DNA of 64,000 nt from Amycolatopsis thermoflava N1165 (GCF_000473265.1 NZ_KI421511.1:8592415-8656414); one strand, 5' to 3'. Numbered from the stretch's first letter, positions 34,753 to 44,464 are shown. The notes: generated by a model from the letters alone, not told the origin. Program-made: numbers and translations.

Positions 34753-35688
34753 TCAGAACGGACGATCACCGGCGATCGCGACGCGCTCCGCGATCCGCGC
34801 GTGCGGGTGGTAGTCGTTGACGGCGTAGTGCTGCGTCGCGCGGTTGTCCCAGAACGCGACCGTGTCCGGGCGCCAGGAGAACCGCACCTGGTACTCGGGC
34901 ACGTGCGCCTGCGCGAACAGCAACCGCAGCAGGCGATCGCTCTCCGCGCGGTCCATGCCGACGATGTGCGTGGTGAAGGCCTGGTTGACGAACAGCGTCT
35001 TCCGCCCGGTCTCCGGGTGCACGCGTACGACCGGATGCTCGACCGGCGGGAAGCGGTCCTGCCAGCGCGCCAGCAGGTCGTGGTCGGCGAAGCGGGCGAA
35101 GCCGGGCACGAAGTCGTGCACCGCGCGCAGGCCGTCGATCCGTTCGCGGACGCCGGCGGGCAGGTTGTCGTAGGCCGCGGCCATGTCGGCCCACAGCGTG
35201 TCCCCGCCCAGCGGCGGCACCTCGACCAGGCGCAGGACCGACCCGAGCGCCGGCTCCGGGCGCCAGGTGGTGTCGGCGTGCCAGATGTTCTCGAAACCCG
35301 GCATCCCCGCGCCGCGCGCGAAACGGGTGACCTCGCCGGAGTCGCCGGCGGGCAGGAACGGGTTGGTCTCCAGCGGGCCCCAGTTGCGCGCGAACGCCCG
35401 CTGCTGCTCCGGGGTGATGCGCTGGTCGCGGAAGAACAGCACCTTCCACTCCAGCAGCGCGCGGTTCAGCTCGTCGCGCAGCCGCGGGGTGAGGGGCCTG
35501 CTGAGGTCCACGCCGGTGATCTCGGCGCCGATCAGGCGTCCCAGCGGGCGCGAGGTGAACATCTCGTACTCGCGCGACTGTGCATCTTCGTGAAGTCGCG
35601 AGAGGTGCCGCGGACCCTCCAGGATGCCGTCCGCGGGGACCTCGGCGGAGCGCAGGGCGCGGACGCGTTCGGGCAGCTCGACGGACAT
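34753..35688 (-). CDS. TauD/TfdA family 2-oxoglutarate-dependent dioxygenase
   Basis: A 311-residue Fe(II)/2-oxoglutarate dioxygenase. Metal facial triad: His and Asp in NIWHADTTW and the distal His in NRATQHYAVND; the 2-oxoglutarate Arg lies in the C-terminal HARIAERV. The N-terminal 45 residues extend beyond the usual start of the family (about MFTSRPLGRLIGAEITGVDL), so translation may begin later, near 35565. Family members oxidise sulfonates, phenoxyacetates or alkyl sulfates; which applies here is unknown. First gene of a two-gene operon with the epoxide-hydrolase-like gene. Confidence 0.87.
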   Translation of the reverse strand: MSVELPERVRALRSAEVPADGILEGPRHLSRLHEDAQSREYEMFTSRPLGRLIGAEITGVDLSRPLTPRLRDELNRALLEWKVLFFRDQRITPEQQRAFARNWGPLETNPFLPAGDSGEVTRFARGAGMPGFENIWHADTTWRPEPALGSVLRLVEVPPLGGDTLWADMAAAYDNLPAGVRERIDGLRAVHDFVPGFARFADHDLLARWQDRFPPVEHPVVRVHPETGRKTLFVNQAFTTHIVGMDRAESDRLLRLLFAQAHVPEYQVRFSWRPDTVAFWDNRATQHYAVNDYHPHARIAERVAIAGDRPF

Positions 35689-35832
35689 TTTCGCGGACCT
35701 CCCGCAGCGATCGTGGACGGGCTCCGATGATCACCGCGGAGGGCCGCGAGCGGCAAGGTGGGTCCAGTATGTGGTCTCCTCGTGCGGGAAAGTTCTGATC
35801 CTGGAACGCTGCCAGGCCGTAGTGTTTGCGGC

Positions 35833-37491
35833 GTGAGCCTGCCCATCCTCATGACCGTCGACGACGACCCGGCCGTGTCCCGGTCGGTCGCCCGTGACCT
35901 CCGCCGTCGTTACGGCCAGGACTACCGCGTCGTGCGCGCCGCCTCCGGGGCGGACGCGCTCGAAGCCCTGCGCGAGATCAAGCTGCGCGGGGACGCCGTC
36001 GCGGCCATCCTCGCCGACTACCGCATGCCGCAGATGGACGGCATCACCTTCCTGGAGCAGGCGATGGACCTGTTCCCGTACGCGCGGCGCGCCCTGCTGA
36101 CCGCCTACGCCGACACCGACGCGGCGATCCAGGCGATCAACGTCGTCGACGTCGACCACTACCTCCTCAAGCCGTGGGACCCGCCGGAGGAGAAGCTGTA
36201 CCCGGTGGTCGACGCGCTGGTGGACGCGTGGCGCGCGGCCGGCGACCGGCCGGTCGAGGAGACGAAGGTGATCGGGCACCGCTGGTCCTCGCCGTCCTAC
36301 AAGGTGCGCGACTTCCTGGCCCGCAACTCCGTGCCCTACCGCTGGTACTCCGTCGAGGAGCCGGAGGCCTGCCGCCTGCTCGAAGCGGCGGACTGCGCCG
36401 CCGACGACATCCCGGTGCTGATCACCCCGGACGGGACCGTGCTGCGCAAACCGGACGGCGAGCAGATCGCCGACGCCGTCGGGTTGTCGACGCGGCCCGC
36501 CTCGGAGTTCTACGACCTGGTGGTGATCGGCGGCGGCCCGGCCGGGCTCGGCGCGGCCGTCTACGGCGCCTCCGAAGGGCTGCGCACGGTCCTGGTCGAG
36601 CGCCGGGCGACCGGCGGGCAGGCCGGGCAGAGCTCCCGGATCGAGAACTACCTCGGCTTCCCGGACGGGGTTTCCGGGGCGCAGCTGACCGACCGGGCCC
36701 GCAGGCAGGCGCAGAAGTTCGGCGCGGAGGTGCTGACCGCGCGGGACGTGACCGGCCTGGAGGCCCGCGGTTCGGCGCGGGTGGTGCGGTTCGGGGACGG
36801 CAGCGAGATCGCGGCACACGCCGTCGTGCTCGCCACCGGCGTGTCCTACCGGGCGCTGGAGGCCGAGGGCGTGGCCGAGCTGACCGGCCGCGGCGTGTTC
36901 TACGGCTCGGCCGCCACCGAGGCACCCGAGTGCGAGGGCGAGCACGTCTACATCGTCGGCGGCGCCAACTCCGCCGGGCAGGCCGCCGTGTTCTTCTCCC
37001 GCTACGCCAAGGAGGTCTCGATCCTGGTGCGGGGGCCGTCGCTGCAGGCGTCCATGTCGCACTACCTCATCGAGCAGATCGAGGCGATCGGCAACATCCA
37101 CGTCCGCACCCGCACCACCGTGGTGCGCGCGCACGGCACCGACCACCTCGAAGAGCTGACCCTGTGCGACGAGGAGCAGGGCATCACCGAGACGGTGCCG
37201 ACCGGGCACCTGTTCGTGTTCATCGGCGCGGCGCCGCGCACCGAGTGGCTGGGTGACGACGTGCTGCGCGACGACCACGGTTTCGTGTGCACGGGCCCGG
37301 ACCTGATGGTCGACGGCAAGCGACCGCCGGGGTGGACGCTCGACCGGGACCCGCACCACCTGGAGTCGTCCATCCCGGGTGTGTTCGTGGCCGGCGACGT
37401 CCGCTCGCAGTCGGTCAAGCGCGTCGCCTCTGCCGTCGGCGAGGGCGCGATGGCCGTCTCGCTCGTGCACCGCTACCTGGAGGCACGATGA
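35833..37491 (+). CDS. Response regulator-thioredoxin reductase-like fusion
   Basis: A 552-residue fusion. Residues 1-130 form a receiver domain with acidic pocket TVDDDP, phosphoacceptor D62 in ILADYRMPQMDG and the Lys in LLKPWD. Residues about 148-220 look like a glutaredoxin/thioredoxin-type domain (SYKVRDFLARNSVPYRWY, IPVLITPDGTVL) without a CxxC. Residues about 225-552 form a thioredoxin-reductase-like flavoprotein with FAD motif VVIGGGPAGLGAAVYGASEG, NAD motif YIVGGANSAGQAA and GVFVAGDVR. The CxxC redox pair of true thioredoxin reductase is replaced by GSAATE. GTG at 35833 is used because it places the receiver at the N-terminus. The ATGA overlap with the kinase at 37488 makes a co-translated sensor pair. 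Confidence 0.87.
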   Translation: MSLPILMTVDDDPAVSRSVARDLRRRYGQDYRVVRAASGADALEALREIKLRGDAVAAILADYRMPQMDGITFLEQAMDLFPYARRALLTAYADTDAAIQAINVVDVDHYLLKPWDPPEEKLYPVVDALVDAWRAAGDRPVEETKVIGHRWSSPSYKVRDFLARNSVPYRWYSVEEPEACRLLEAADCAADDIPVLITPDGTVLRKPDGEQIADAVGLSTRPASEFYDLVVIGGGPAGLGAAVYGASEGLRTVLVERRATGGQAGQSSRIENYLGFPDGVSGAQLTDRARRQAQKFGAEVLTARDVTGLEARGSARVVRFGDGSEIAAHAVVLATGVSYRALEAEGVAELTGRGVFYGSAATEAPECEGEHVYIVGGANSAGQAAVFFSRYAKEVSILVRGPSLQASMSHYLIEQIEAIGNIHVRTRTTVVRAHGTDHLEELTLCDEEQGITETVPTGHLFVFIGAAPRTEWLGDDVLRDDHGFVCTGPDLMVDGKRPPGWTLDRDPHHLESSIPGVFVAGDVRSQSVKRVASAVGEGAMAVSLVHRYLEAR

Positions 37492-38912
37492 GCGAGACGC
37501 AGCTGACCCGCGAGTTCCTGCGGGAGTTGTTCCTGTTCACCGATCTGTCGGACGCCCAGCTCGACTGGATCCTCGACCACGCCAAGCTCGAGCAGTACGC
37601 CGCGGACACCGCGATCATCAGCGAGGGCGACCCGGCGACGTGCTTCTACGTGCTGCTGTCCGGCGCGCTCCGGATGACGCGGCTGGTCGGCGGCAGCGAG
37701 GTGGAGACCGTCCGCTCCGACCAGCGCGGCGCCTACTGCGGGGCGACGCAGTTCTTCTACGGGCAACAGCAGCAGCGCTACGGCGCCTCGGTGTACGCGG
37801 TCACCGACCTGATGTTCCTGACGTTGCCCGCGAAGGAGTTCGCCGACCAGTTCCGCAGCTGGTTCCCGATGGCCACGCACCTGCTGGAGGGTTCGTACCT
37901 GGGCTGGCGCAACACCGACGCGCTGATCGGGCAGCGGCGGCGGCTGCTCGCACTCGGCGAGATGTCGGCGGGGCTGACCCACGAGCTGAACAACCCGGCG
38001 GCCGCGGCGGTCCGCGCCACCGCGGCGCTGCGTGAACGGGTCGCCGGGATGCGGCACAAGCTGGCGATACTGGCGAAGCGGGACATCGAGCCCGATCTGC
38101 TGGAGCTGCTGCTCGACGTGCAGGAACGGCTGGTCAAGCAGGTGGCCGACGCGCCACCGCTGACCGCGATGCAGCAGGCCGACCGCGAGGACGAGATCGG
38201 CGACTGGCTCGAAGAGCGCGACATCGAGCAGGGCTGGGACCTGGCCCCGATCTTCGTCGCGGCCGGGCTGTCCGCCGAGAGTCTCGACCACGTCCTGGAG
38301 TCCGTCGGCGACGGCCTGCTGGACGGCGCCCTGCGGTGGCTGGCGTACGCGCTGGAGACCGAGATGCTGATGGGGGAGATCGAGGACTCGACGACTCGCA
38401 TTTCGGCGCTGGTCGGCGCGGCGAAGCAGTACTCGCAGATGGACCGCGCGCCGCACCAGTGGATCGACGTGCACGACGGGCTGGATTCGACGCTGGTGAT
38501 GCTGGCGGGCAAGATCGGCACCGGGGTCAAGGTCGTCAAGGAGTACGACCGGTCGCTGCCGACGGTGCCGGCTTACGCGGGCGAGCTGAACCAGGTGTGG
38601 ACGAACATCATCGACAACGCGGTCAGCGCCATGGACGGCACGGGCACGCTGACGCTGCGCACCAGCCGCGACGGCGACCGGGTGGTGGTCGAGATCGGCG
38701 ACACCGGCCCTGGCATCTCGGCGGAGACCAAGCAGCGGATCTTCGAACCGTTCTTCACGACGAAGCCGGTGGGGGAGGGCACGGGCCTCGGGCTGGACAT
38801 CTCGTGGCGCATCGTGGTGGACCGCCACCGAGGCGACCTGCGAGTCGAGTCCGAACCGGGCGACACCCGTTTCCGCGTCTACCTCCCGACGACGGAACAA
38901 GCCTCCGAGTGA
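37488..38912 (+). CDS. Sensor histidine kinase with cyclic-nucleotide-binding-like domain
   Basis: A 474-residue soluble kinase. Residues about 10-130 form a CRP/cNMP-binding-like domain (LFTDLSDAQLDWILDHAKLEQY, GDPATCFYVLLSGALRM). The H-box is ALGEMSAGLTHELNNP with H165; a long helical insert follows before the HATPase domain (N-box QVWTNIIDNAVSAM, G1 GDTGPGIS, FEPFFTTKPVGEGTGLGL). No membrane helices. It is translationally coupled to the receiver-flavoprotein gene and should phosphorylate it. The ligand could be a nucleotide or a redox state; this is not readable. A terminator hairpin follows. Confidence 0.9.
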   Translation: MSETQLTREFLRELFLFTDLSDAQLDWILDHAKLEQYAADTAIISEGDPATCFYVLLSGALRMTRLVGGSEVETVRSDQRGAYCGATQFFYGQQQQRYGASVYAVTDLMFLTLPAKEFADQFRSWFPMATHLLEGSYLGWRNTDALIGQRRRLLALGEMSAGLTHELNNPAAAAVRATAALRERVAGMRHKLAILAKRDIEPDLLELLLDVQERLVKQVADAPPLTAMQQADREDEIGDWLEERDIEQGWDLAPIFVAAGLSAESLDHVLESVGDGLLDGALRWLAYALETEMLMGEIEDSTTRISALVGAAKQYSQMDRAPHQWIDVHDGLDSTLVMLAGKIGTGVKVVKEYDRSLPTVPAYAGELNQVWTNIIDNAVSAMDGTGTLTLRTSRDGDRVVVEIGDTGPGISAETKQRIFEPFFTTKPVGEGTGLGLDISWRIVVDRHRGDLRVESEPGDTRFRVYLPTTEQASE

Positions 38913-38918
38913 CGGCGA

Positions 38919-38945
38919 GCCGCTCCGCCCCGCCGGCGGAGCGGC
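38919..38945 (+). terminator. Terminator hairpin after the histidine kinase gene
   Basis: An 11-bp perfect stem (GCCGCTCCGCC / GGCGGAGCGGC) with a five-base loop begins seven bases after the kinase stop. Followed by ACCCCG, no U-tract. Confidence 0.6.
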
Positions 38946-39079
38946 ACCCCGTCCGGGGGGACAGGTCGGCCCATGGGCCGTCACATCTAAACGAGAGGGC
39001 GCCGCGCGGGCGGCACCACTGACGCGCCCGCCCTACTTCGATCGCGCAAGCGAACCGGGTGGGTCAGCGCAAGTGCCCC

Positions 39080-39275
39080 GTCGTGGCTCTCGGGCCCAAT
39101 CGGCCCATGTGTCCGGTGCCGCTTCCACGTCGTGGCTCTGGGGCCCGATCGGCTCGTGTGTGCGGTGCCGCTTCCACGTCGTGGCTCTGGGGCCCGATCG
39201 GCTCGTGTGTGCGGTGCCGCTTCGACGTCGTGGCTCTGGGGCCCGATCGGCTCGTGTGTCCGGTGCCGCTTCCAC
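39080..39275. repeat. Tandem repeat, four units of 49 bp
   Basis: Four contiguous units of exactly 49 bp begin at 39080, 39129, 39178 and 39227, each starting GTCGTGGCTCT and ending GTGCCGCTTCCAC or a one-base variant. Units two to four are almost identical; the first has several differences. The period is not a multiple of three. The array lies between convergent genes, 12 bases past the stop end of the anti-sigma kinase gene. Each unit contains GGGCCC and CGATCGG self-complementary cores. Confidence 0.9.
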
Positions 39276-39287
39276 CGGCAGTCGCGG

Positions 39288-39725
39288 CTACTGGGCCTGC
39301 GCGACGTCCATCCGCAGCCGTGTCGGCGTGGCCGGCACCGGCCAGCGCATCCGCACCGTCGTGCCCTCCGGGCCCGGCGCGATCTCCGCCCGGTCGGACA
39401 GCGCCTGGATCAGCGGCAGCCCCCGGCCGTGCAGGGGGCCGGGATCCGCGGCGGGCGGCTGCCACCGCCCCTGGTCGCTCACCGTGACGTCCACCGCGTT
39501 GCCGCGCAGCTCCGCGGACAGCTCCAGCGGGCCCTCGGCCTGGGCGGGGTACGCGTGGGTCACCACGTTGATCATGGCCTCGTACGCCGCGAGCGCCATT
39601 GCGTCGGTGGTGGCGTCGGGCAGCTCCACGGCGTTCGCCCACTGGGTGAGGACGTGCCTCAAAGTCGTCGCGTTGCGCGAGCGCGCCGTCACCAGTCGGT
39701 GGAGGCGTTGGTCTCCGGCGTGCAT
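39288..39725 (-). CDS. Anti-sigma regulatory factor (RsbW-like ATP-binding protein)
   Basis: A 145-residue HATPase_c_2 domain protein. The N-box AYEAMINVVTHAYP, the G1 box SDQGRW and the G2 segment GRGLPLIQALSD match serine-kinase anti-sigma factors of the RsbW/SpoIIAB group. It would phosphorylate an anti-anti-sigma protein or bind a sigma factor. It is encoded 84 bases after the PP2C phosphatase gene on the same strand, the usual pairing of kinase and phosphatase in partner-switching. Confidence 0.85.
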   Translation of the reverse strand: MHAGDQRLHRLVTARSRNATTLRHVLTQWANAVELPDATTDAMALAAYEAMINVVTHAYPAQAEGPLELSAELRGNAVDVTVSDQGRWQPPAADPGPLHGRGLPLIQALSDRAEIAPGPEGTTVRMRWPVPATPTRLRMDVAQAQ

Positions 39726-39809
39726 CGAAGTCCCCTCGGCGTGTTCCTCGTCGGCCGGGGGTTACCCCCCGTGCACGGTTTACACACCTGTTGTTCCCCG
39801 GATCCGGGG

Positions 39810-41963
39810 TCACCTCGTCGTGAGCTCCGCCCACACGACCTTGCCGTTGGGCGTGGTGCGCGTGCCCCACCTCGCCGCGGCCGCGTCGATCATCCGCAGC
39901 CCGTCGTGTTCGATTCCGCCGGTCGCGAGGATGTGCGGCAGCGCCCCCGTGCGGTCGGCGACGTCCACCGTCAGCCGCGTGCCGTCGTGGAACAGGCGCA
40001 GCGTCAGCGGCGCCGAAGCGTGCCGCATCGCGTTCGTCACCAGCTCGGTGGCGACCTTCACCGCGCGGTCGGCCACCTCCGCCAGCCCCCACCGCGCCAT
40101 CCGCCCGGCCACGAACTTGTGCACGGCGTCCAGCGGCACCTCCGGGACCAGCGCCATCGACGCGACCCGCCGGTCCGCGCCCCGGTGCTCGACGTACAGC
40201 AGGGCGACGTCGTCGTCGTGCCTGCCGCCGGTCAGCCGCCCGATCAGCTCGTCGCACGCCGCGCCAAGGTCACCGTCACGAGGCAGCGACGTGAGCTCCG
40301 CCAGCAGCGCGTCGATGCCCACACCGAGCTCCCGCTCCCGGCTCTCCACCAGCCCGTCGGTGTACAGCACGAGCCGCATCCCGGGCGGGAACGGCGTCTG
40401 CTCCTGCGGGTACTGCTCCCCGACGCCCAGCGGCATGCCCAGGGCCTCCGCGATCTGCCGGGTCGACCCGTCGGCCGCGATCAGCACCGCGGGCAGGTGA
40501 CCGGCGTTGGCGTAGGTGAGGGAGTCGTCGATCGGGTCGTGCACCGCGTACAGGCACGTGATGAACTTGGCGCCGGGCGTGGTCCGCGCCAGCTGGGACA
40601 CGTTGTGCAGCACGTCGGACGGTGGCAGGTCCAGCAGCGCGTACGACCGGATCGCGGTGCGCATCTGACCCATCACCGCCGCCGCGGGCACGCCGCGCCC
40701 CACCACGTCGCCGATCACGAACGCCGTCCGCCCGCCGGGCAGCTCGATCACGTCGAACCAGTCCCCGCCGACCTCGGCCCCGGCCGACGCGGGCAGGTAC
40801 CGCGACACGATCCGCAGGCCGGGGATCTCCGGCACCACGGGCAGCATGCTGCGCGCCAGCTCGGTCGCCATCGACCGGTGCCGCGCGAACATCCGCGCGT
40901 TGTCCAGCGCGATCGCGGTGTAGCTCGCGATCCCGGCCGCCACCTGCTCGTGCCGCGCGGTGAACCGCCCCGGCTCGGGGTGGGCGAAGAAGAACCCGCC
41001 CAGCACCTCTCGCGTGATCGGCGTGATCACCGGGACGGCCAGGTAGCTGCGCACCGGCAGGTGCCCCTCCGGCATGCCGTGGTGCGGCTCGTTGTGCCCG
41101 TAGCGCGGGTCCTTGGTGATGTCGTCGCTGCGGACGATCCCGCTGCCGTTGAACGTGGGCGCGAAAACCGCCGTGTTGCGCGGCATCGGGAACCCGTCGA
41201 AAGCCTCCTTGGGAACCCCGGACAGCGTGTAGAGCGTGTAGGACTCGCCGAACTCGTCGATCAGGTTGTAGAAGAACGCCCCGAACCCCGCGCCGGTGCC
41301 GCGCGTGGCCGCGTCCGTGGCGTCCTGGACGAGGGTGTCGATGTCGAGCTGCGCGGTCAGCCGCTGCCCGATCGCCTGCAGCGAGTCGCCGAGCTCGACC
41401 TTGGCGCCTGCCCGGCCCGCCGCGTCCTCCAGCGCCGCGCCCTCCACCCGTGAGGTGCGCTCCAGCAGCTCGGCGTAGTCCCGGAGCGCCTCCGCGCGGT
41501 CCTCGGCCGGACCGTGCGCCAGCAGCCCGGCGCGGACACTCACCGCGATCGAGCGGGCCGTCGCGGCCGGCAGCGCGGCCGACGAGGGCAGCACGATCCA
41601 GAACGCGCGGCCCCCGGCGAGCGGCCCGCCGAACGCCAGCGCGCCGGGCAACGGGATCACCGGAAAGCGTTCGCCCGCCGGCGCCGCGGCCGGCGCGCCA
41701 CCGGTTCGCGGCTCCCCGGCCGCCGCGACGAGCACCGTGGAACCGCCTTCGTCCACTGTGTACAACTCGGCCGACATCGGCCGTCCCGCGACGGCGAACC
41801 CGTCCCGCAGCCGCCGGACGAGGGCCCGCGCTGCGGCGGTGAAATCGGGGGCGTTCTCGGCTTCGGCGCGCAGCACCGCGGCGACCCGGACGGTGTCCGA
41901 CAGGCCGAAGGCCGCGGGGCTGGTGGGCCCCGCGGCCGCGTTCTCGGCTCGCGGTCCGGTCAT
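39810..41963 (-). CDS. GAF-PP2C (SpoIIE-type) phosphatase with C-terminal ATPase domain
   Basis: A 717-residue multi-domain signalling protein. Residues about 1-180 are a variable sensor region; about 195-345 a GAF domain ([37 protein letters not shown]); about 365-575 a SpoIIE/PP2C domain ([72 protein letters not shown]); about 590-717 a HATPase_c_2 anti-sigma domain ([12 protein letters not shown]). The phosphatase half has intact metal-binding Asp residues. It should dephosphorylate an anti-anti-sigma factor in response to a GAF signal. It lies upstream of the separate anti-sigma kinase, giving two ATPase domains in one unit. Confidence 0.88.
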   Translation of the reverse strand: MTGPRAENAAAGPTSPAAFGLSDTVRVAAVLRAEAENAPDFTAAARALVRRLRDGFAVAGRPMSAELYTVDEGGSTVLVAAAGEPRTGGAPAAAPAGERFPVIPLPGALAFGGPLAGGRAFWIVLPSSAALPAATARSIAVSVRAGLLAHGPAEDRAEALRDYAELLERTSRVEGAALEDAAGRAGAKVELGDSLQAIGQRLTAQLDIDTLVQDATDAATRGTGAGFGAFFYNLIDEFGESYTLYTLSGVPKEAFDGFPMPRNTAVFAPTFNGSGIVRSDDITKDPRYGHNEPHHGMPEGHLPVRSYLAVPVITPITREVLGGFFFAHPEPGRFTARHEQVAAGIASYTAIALDNARMFARHRSMATELARSMLPVVPEIPGLRIVSRYLPASAGAEVGGDWFDVIELPGGRTAFVIGDVVGRGVPAAAVMGQMRTAIRSYALLDLPPSDVLHNVSQLARTTPGAKFITCLYAVHDPIDDSLTYANAGHLPAVLIAADGSTRQIAEALGMPLGVGEQYPQEQTPFPPGMRLVLYTDGLVESRERELGVGIDALLAELTSLPRDGDLGAACDELIGRLTGGRHDDDVALLYVEHRGADRRVASMALVPEVPLDAVHKFVAGRMARWGLAEVADRAVKVATELVTNAMRHASAPLTLRLFHDGTRLTVDVADRTGALPHILATGGIEHDGLRMIDAAAARWGTRTTPNGKVVWAELTTR

Positions 41964-42046
41964 CGGACGCGTCCCCTTCCCGTCGGCGGTTGCCAGCCTA
42001 ACCCCGCGGGAGCGACCGTGACCCGGTTTGCGCGCGATTCCGGTGT

Positions 42047-43081
42047 TCAGTTCACGCAGGAATCCGGTGCTGACGTGCCCGAGTGCGGCAGGTCCGCCAC
42101 GAACGTGCGGACTTCCCCGGGGGCGAGACCGATCACCGCGCCGTACGGCGTGTCGAGGTCCGAGCCCGTGATCGGCACGGTCCCGATCCGCAGGTCGGCC
42201 GGGCGGGTGTCCCGCACCAGCGCGGCGAAGGACAGCAGGTCCCAGCCGGGGTCGGTGCGCACGTTGCGCTGCACGGTGCTGATCAGCGCGGACACGAAGG
42301 CCGGGTCGGCGAGCCTGCCCCCGCCGATCACCTCGTTCGCGGCCGAGCGCAGGTACGCCTGGAGCCGGGCGATCCGGTCGAGATCGCCGTTGGGCAGCCC
42401 GGTGCGCTGCCGGAGGAAGGCCAGCGCCTTCGTCTCGTCCAGGACCTGCTCACCGGCGGGGAACGAGGCACCGGCCCGCGAGTCGTGCGTGGCCGCGCGC
42501 AGGCAGACGGGGACGCCCTGCAGGACGTGGGCGAGCTGGCCGAACGCCGCCATGCCGACCACGGCGTAGTGGTCCACGTGCGTCCCGGTGAGCTGCTGCA
42601 CGGTGTCGACGAGCGTGCGGGCGCCCGCCTCGGCCGCGGCGTTCTCGTCGCGGCCCTGCTGCTGGGCGGCTTCCTTGCCGCGGCTGTACGCGCTGTTCAG
42701 CTTGCCCTGGCCGAAGCCGGGGATGTCGACCAGCGAGTCGCGGGGGATCGAGGCGAGCGCGGCGGTGCCGTCCCGTCCGAAGCGGCCGAGCACGACCGAG
42801 TCGGTGGTGTCGTGGTCGTCCAGACCGGCCAGCAGAACGGTCTGGTCGGTGGCCGGCGCCGTGCCCACGACGGGGGCGCTGCGCTGGAGCATCCGCGGCA
42901 CCAGGACTGCCGCGACGGCCACCGCGACGACCGCCGCGGCCGCGACGACCAGGAGTGGCGTCCGGCTGCGGCGCGGCTGCGCCTGCCGCAGCCCGGCGAG
43001 CACCACCCGCGGGTCGGGGCGGCGGTCGGCCTCGGCGTGCAGCGCCGAGCGGATGAGCTGTTCGGTGGGGTCGGTGGTCAT
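42047..43081 (-). CDS. LytR-CpsA-Psr (LCP) family protein with anti-sigma-like N-terminus
   Basis: A 344-residue membrane protein. The cytoplasmic N-terminus (about 40 residues, [19 protein letters not shown]) and single helix (about residues 44-65) look like those of small anti-sigma-type proteins found after SigE-family sigma genes. The extracellular part is an LCP domain: [56 protein letters not shown] and AFLRQR. LCP enzymes attach glycopolymers to peptidoglycan. ATGA overlap with the sigma factor gene shows obligate coupling. It might combine envelope work with control of the sigma factor; that is inference. Confidence 0.82.
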   Translation of the reverse strand: MTTDPTEQLIRSALHAEADRRPDPRVVLAGLRQAQPRRSRTPLLVVAAAAVVAVAVAAVLVPRMLQRSAPVVGTAPATDQTVLLAGLDDHDTTDSVVLGRFGRDGTAALASIPRDSLVDIPGFGQGKLNSAYSRGKEAAQQQGRDENAAAEAGARTLVDTVQQLTGTHVDHYAVVGMAAFGQLAHVLQGVPVCLRAATHDSRAGASFPAGEQVLDETKALAFLRQRTGLPNGDLDRIARLQAYLRSAANEVIGGGRLADPAFVSALISTVQRNVRTDPGWDLLSFAALVRDTRPADLRIGTVPITGSDLDTPYGAVIGLAPGEVRTFVADLPHSGTSAPDSCVN

Positions 43082-43599
43082 GACAGCGCCTCCGTGACGG
43101 GCAGGCCCCGGCGGCGGCCGCCCTCGGCGGCGCGCAGCGTGCTCAGGGCGCGGGAGATGTGGCTGCGGACGGTGCCCGCCGAGCAGCCGAGCGCCTCGGC
43201 GATCTCGGCGTCGGTGCAGTCCTCGTAGAACCGGAGCACGATCGCGGCGCGCTGTTTGCGGGGCAGCGCGGCGATGCGGGCGCGCATGGCGTCCCGTTCG
43301 GCGTAGTGCTCTGCGGGGTCCGCGGTGGGCGTCCCGATGGCGTCGAGCGTGCTGTGGGCGGCGGTGACGTTGCGCGAGGCCTTCCGGCGCCGCCACGACA
43401 GGAACTCGTTGGTGATCATCTTGCGCACGTAGCTCTCGGGCGCCTGCAGCCCGGCGATGCGGGCCCAGCGGTGCTGGGCGCGCAGCAGGGTCTCCTGCAC
43501 GATGTCCTGCGCGAGGTGGGGGTCGCAGGTCAGGGCCGTGGCGTAGCGGAGGAGGCGGTCGAGGCGCTGCGCCACGAAATCGTCGAAGCGGTCCCGCAC
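43078..43599 (-). CDS. SigE-family ECF RNA polymerase sigma factor
   Basis: A 173-residue group 4 sigma factor with no extra domains. Region 2: LDRLLRYATALTCDPHLAQDIVQETLLRAQHRW and ESYVRKMITNEFLSWRRR. Region 4: ALPRKQRAAIVLRFYEDCTDAEIAEALGCSAGTVRSHISRAL. It overlaps the LCP-like gene by ATGA. Upstream, TTCAAC and GTTGAA (about 43630-43670) form an inverted repeat in the divergent promoter region that could be an autoregulated promoter. Confidence 0.92.
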   Translation of the reverse strand: MRDRFDDFVAQRLDRLLRYATALTCDPHLAQDIVQETLLRAQHRWARIAGLQAPESYVRKMITNEFLSWRRRKASRNVTAAHSTLDAIGTPTADPAEHYAERDAMRARIAALPRKQRAAIVLRFYEDCTDAEIAEALGCSAGTVRSHISRALSTLRAAEGGRRRGLPVTEALS

Positions 43600-43702
43600 C
43601 GGTGTTCCTTTCGGTTTTCGGTTGACGGGCCTTCAACGCGCCGGGGCCCCCAGGTTGTTGAATCCGGCCGGGAGGAATTTTCGCAGCCGGTAGGGTCGGG
43701 CC

Positions 43703-44464
43703 ATGACGGTCCTCGCGCACCTGTCCGATCTGCACCTCGACGGCGGTTCGCGGAACGCGGACCGGGCCGCGCGGGTGGTGGGCCACCTGCGCGAGCTGCC
43801 GCGGCCGGTGGACGCGGTGCTGGTGACCGGGGACCTGGCCGATCACGGCGAGCCGGCCGAGTACGCCGAGGTCGCGAAGCTGCTGGACACGTTGCCGTAC
43901 CCGGTGTTCCACTGCCCCGGCAACCACGATTCGCGGGCCGCCTACCGTTCGGTCCTGCTCGGCGAGGAGCCGTCGGACGGGCCGGTCAACCAGGTCGGCG
44001 AGGCGGCCGGGGCGGTGTTCGCGCTGTGCGACACGAGCATCCCGGGAAGCGGCTCGGGGCGGATGGACGACTCGACGATCGCCTGGCTGGACGAGGTGCT
44101 GGCGGAGGCGGCGGGGCGGCCGGCGTTCGTGGCGTTCCACCACCCGCCGTCGGTGCTGCACCACCCGCTGCTGGACGAGATCCGGCAGCACGAAGCGGCC
44201 CGGCTGGCGGAGGTGGTGGCGCGGCACCCGGACGTGGTGGGGTTGTTCTGCGGGCACGCGCACACGCCCGCGGTGACGACTTTCGCCGGGCGGCCGCTGG
44301 TGGTGGCGCCCGGGGTGGTCTCGGCGCTGGCCCTGCCGTGGGAACCGGGCGGGGACGCCGGCTGGGCGGAGGGCGGACCGCTCGACTACGAGCGGCCGCC
44401 CGGGCTGGCCTTCCACGTGGTGGACGACCGTCGCCTGACCACGCACTTCCGGTTCTGCCCGTAG
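43703..44464 (+). CDS. Calcineurin-like phosphodiesterase (CpdA/Rv0805 type)
   Basis: A 253-residue cytosolic metallophosphoesterase. Metal motifs: HLSDLHLD, VTGDLADHG, CPGNHDS, FHHPP and CGHAHTP, all intact. This set is typical of class III cyclic-nucleotide phosphodiesterases such as CpdA and Rv0805, though these enzymes are promiscuous. ATG at 43703 gives the normal start immediately before the first motif. It is divergent from the sigma factor gene and convergent with the ring-cleavage operon. Confidence 0.85.
   Translation: MTVLAHLSDLHLDGGSRNADRAARVVGHLRELPRPVDAVLVTGDLADHGEPAEYAEVAKLLDTLPYPVFHCPGNHDSRAAYRSVLLGEEPSDGPVNQVGEAAGAVFALCDTSIPGSGSGRMDDSTIAWLDEVLAEAAGRPAFVAFHHPPSVLHHPLLDEIRQHEAARLAEVVARHPDVVGLFCGHAHTPAVTTFAGRPLVVAPGVVSALALPWEPGGDAGWAEGGPLDYERPPGLAFHVVDDRRLTTHFRFCP

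Noticed and set aside
35833-37491. Naming the fusion thioredoxin reductase
   Set aside because: The CxxC redox pair is replaced by GSAATE, so thioredoxin reduction is not supported.
39064-40257. Minus-strand frame running through the 49-bp repeats
   Set aside because: The repeat period is not a multiple of three and translation is Arg/His-rich low complexity; the real genes there are the anti-sigma kinase and the PP2C phosphatase.
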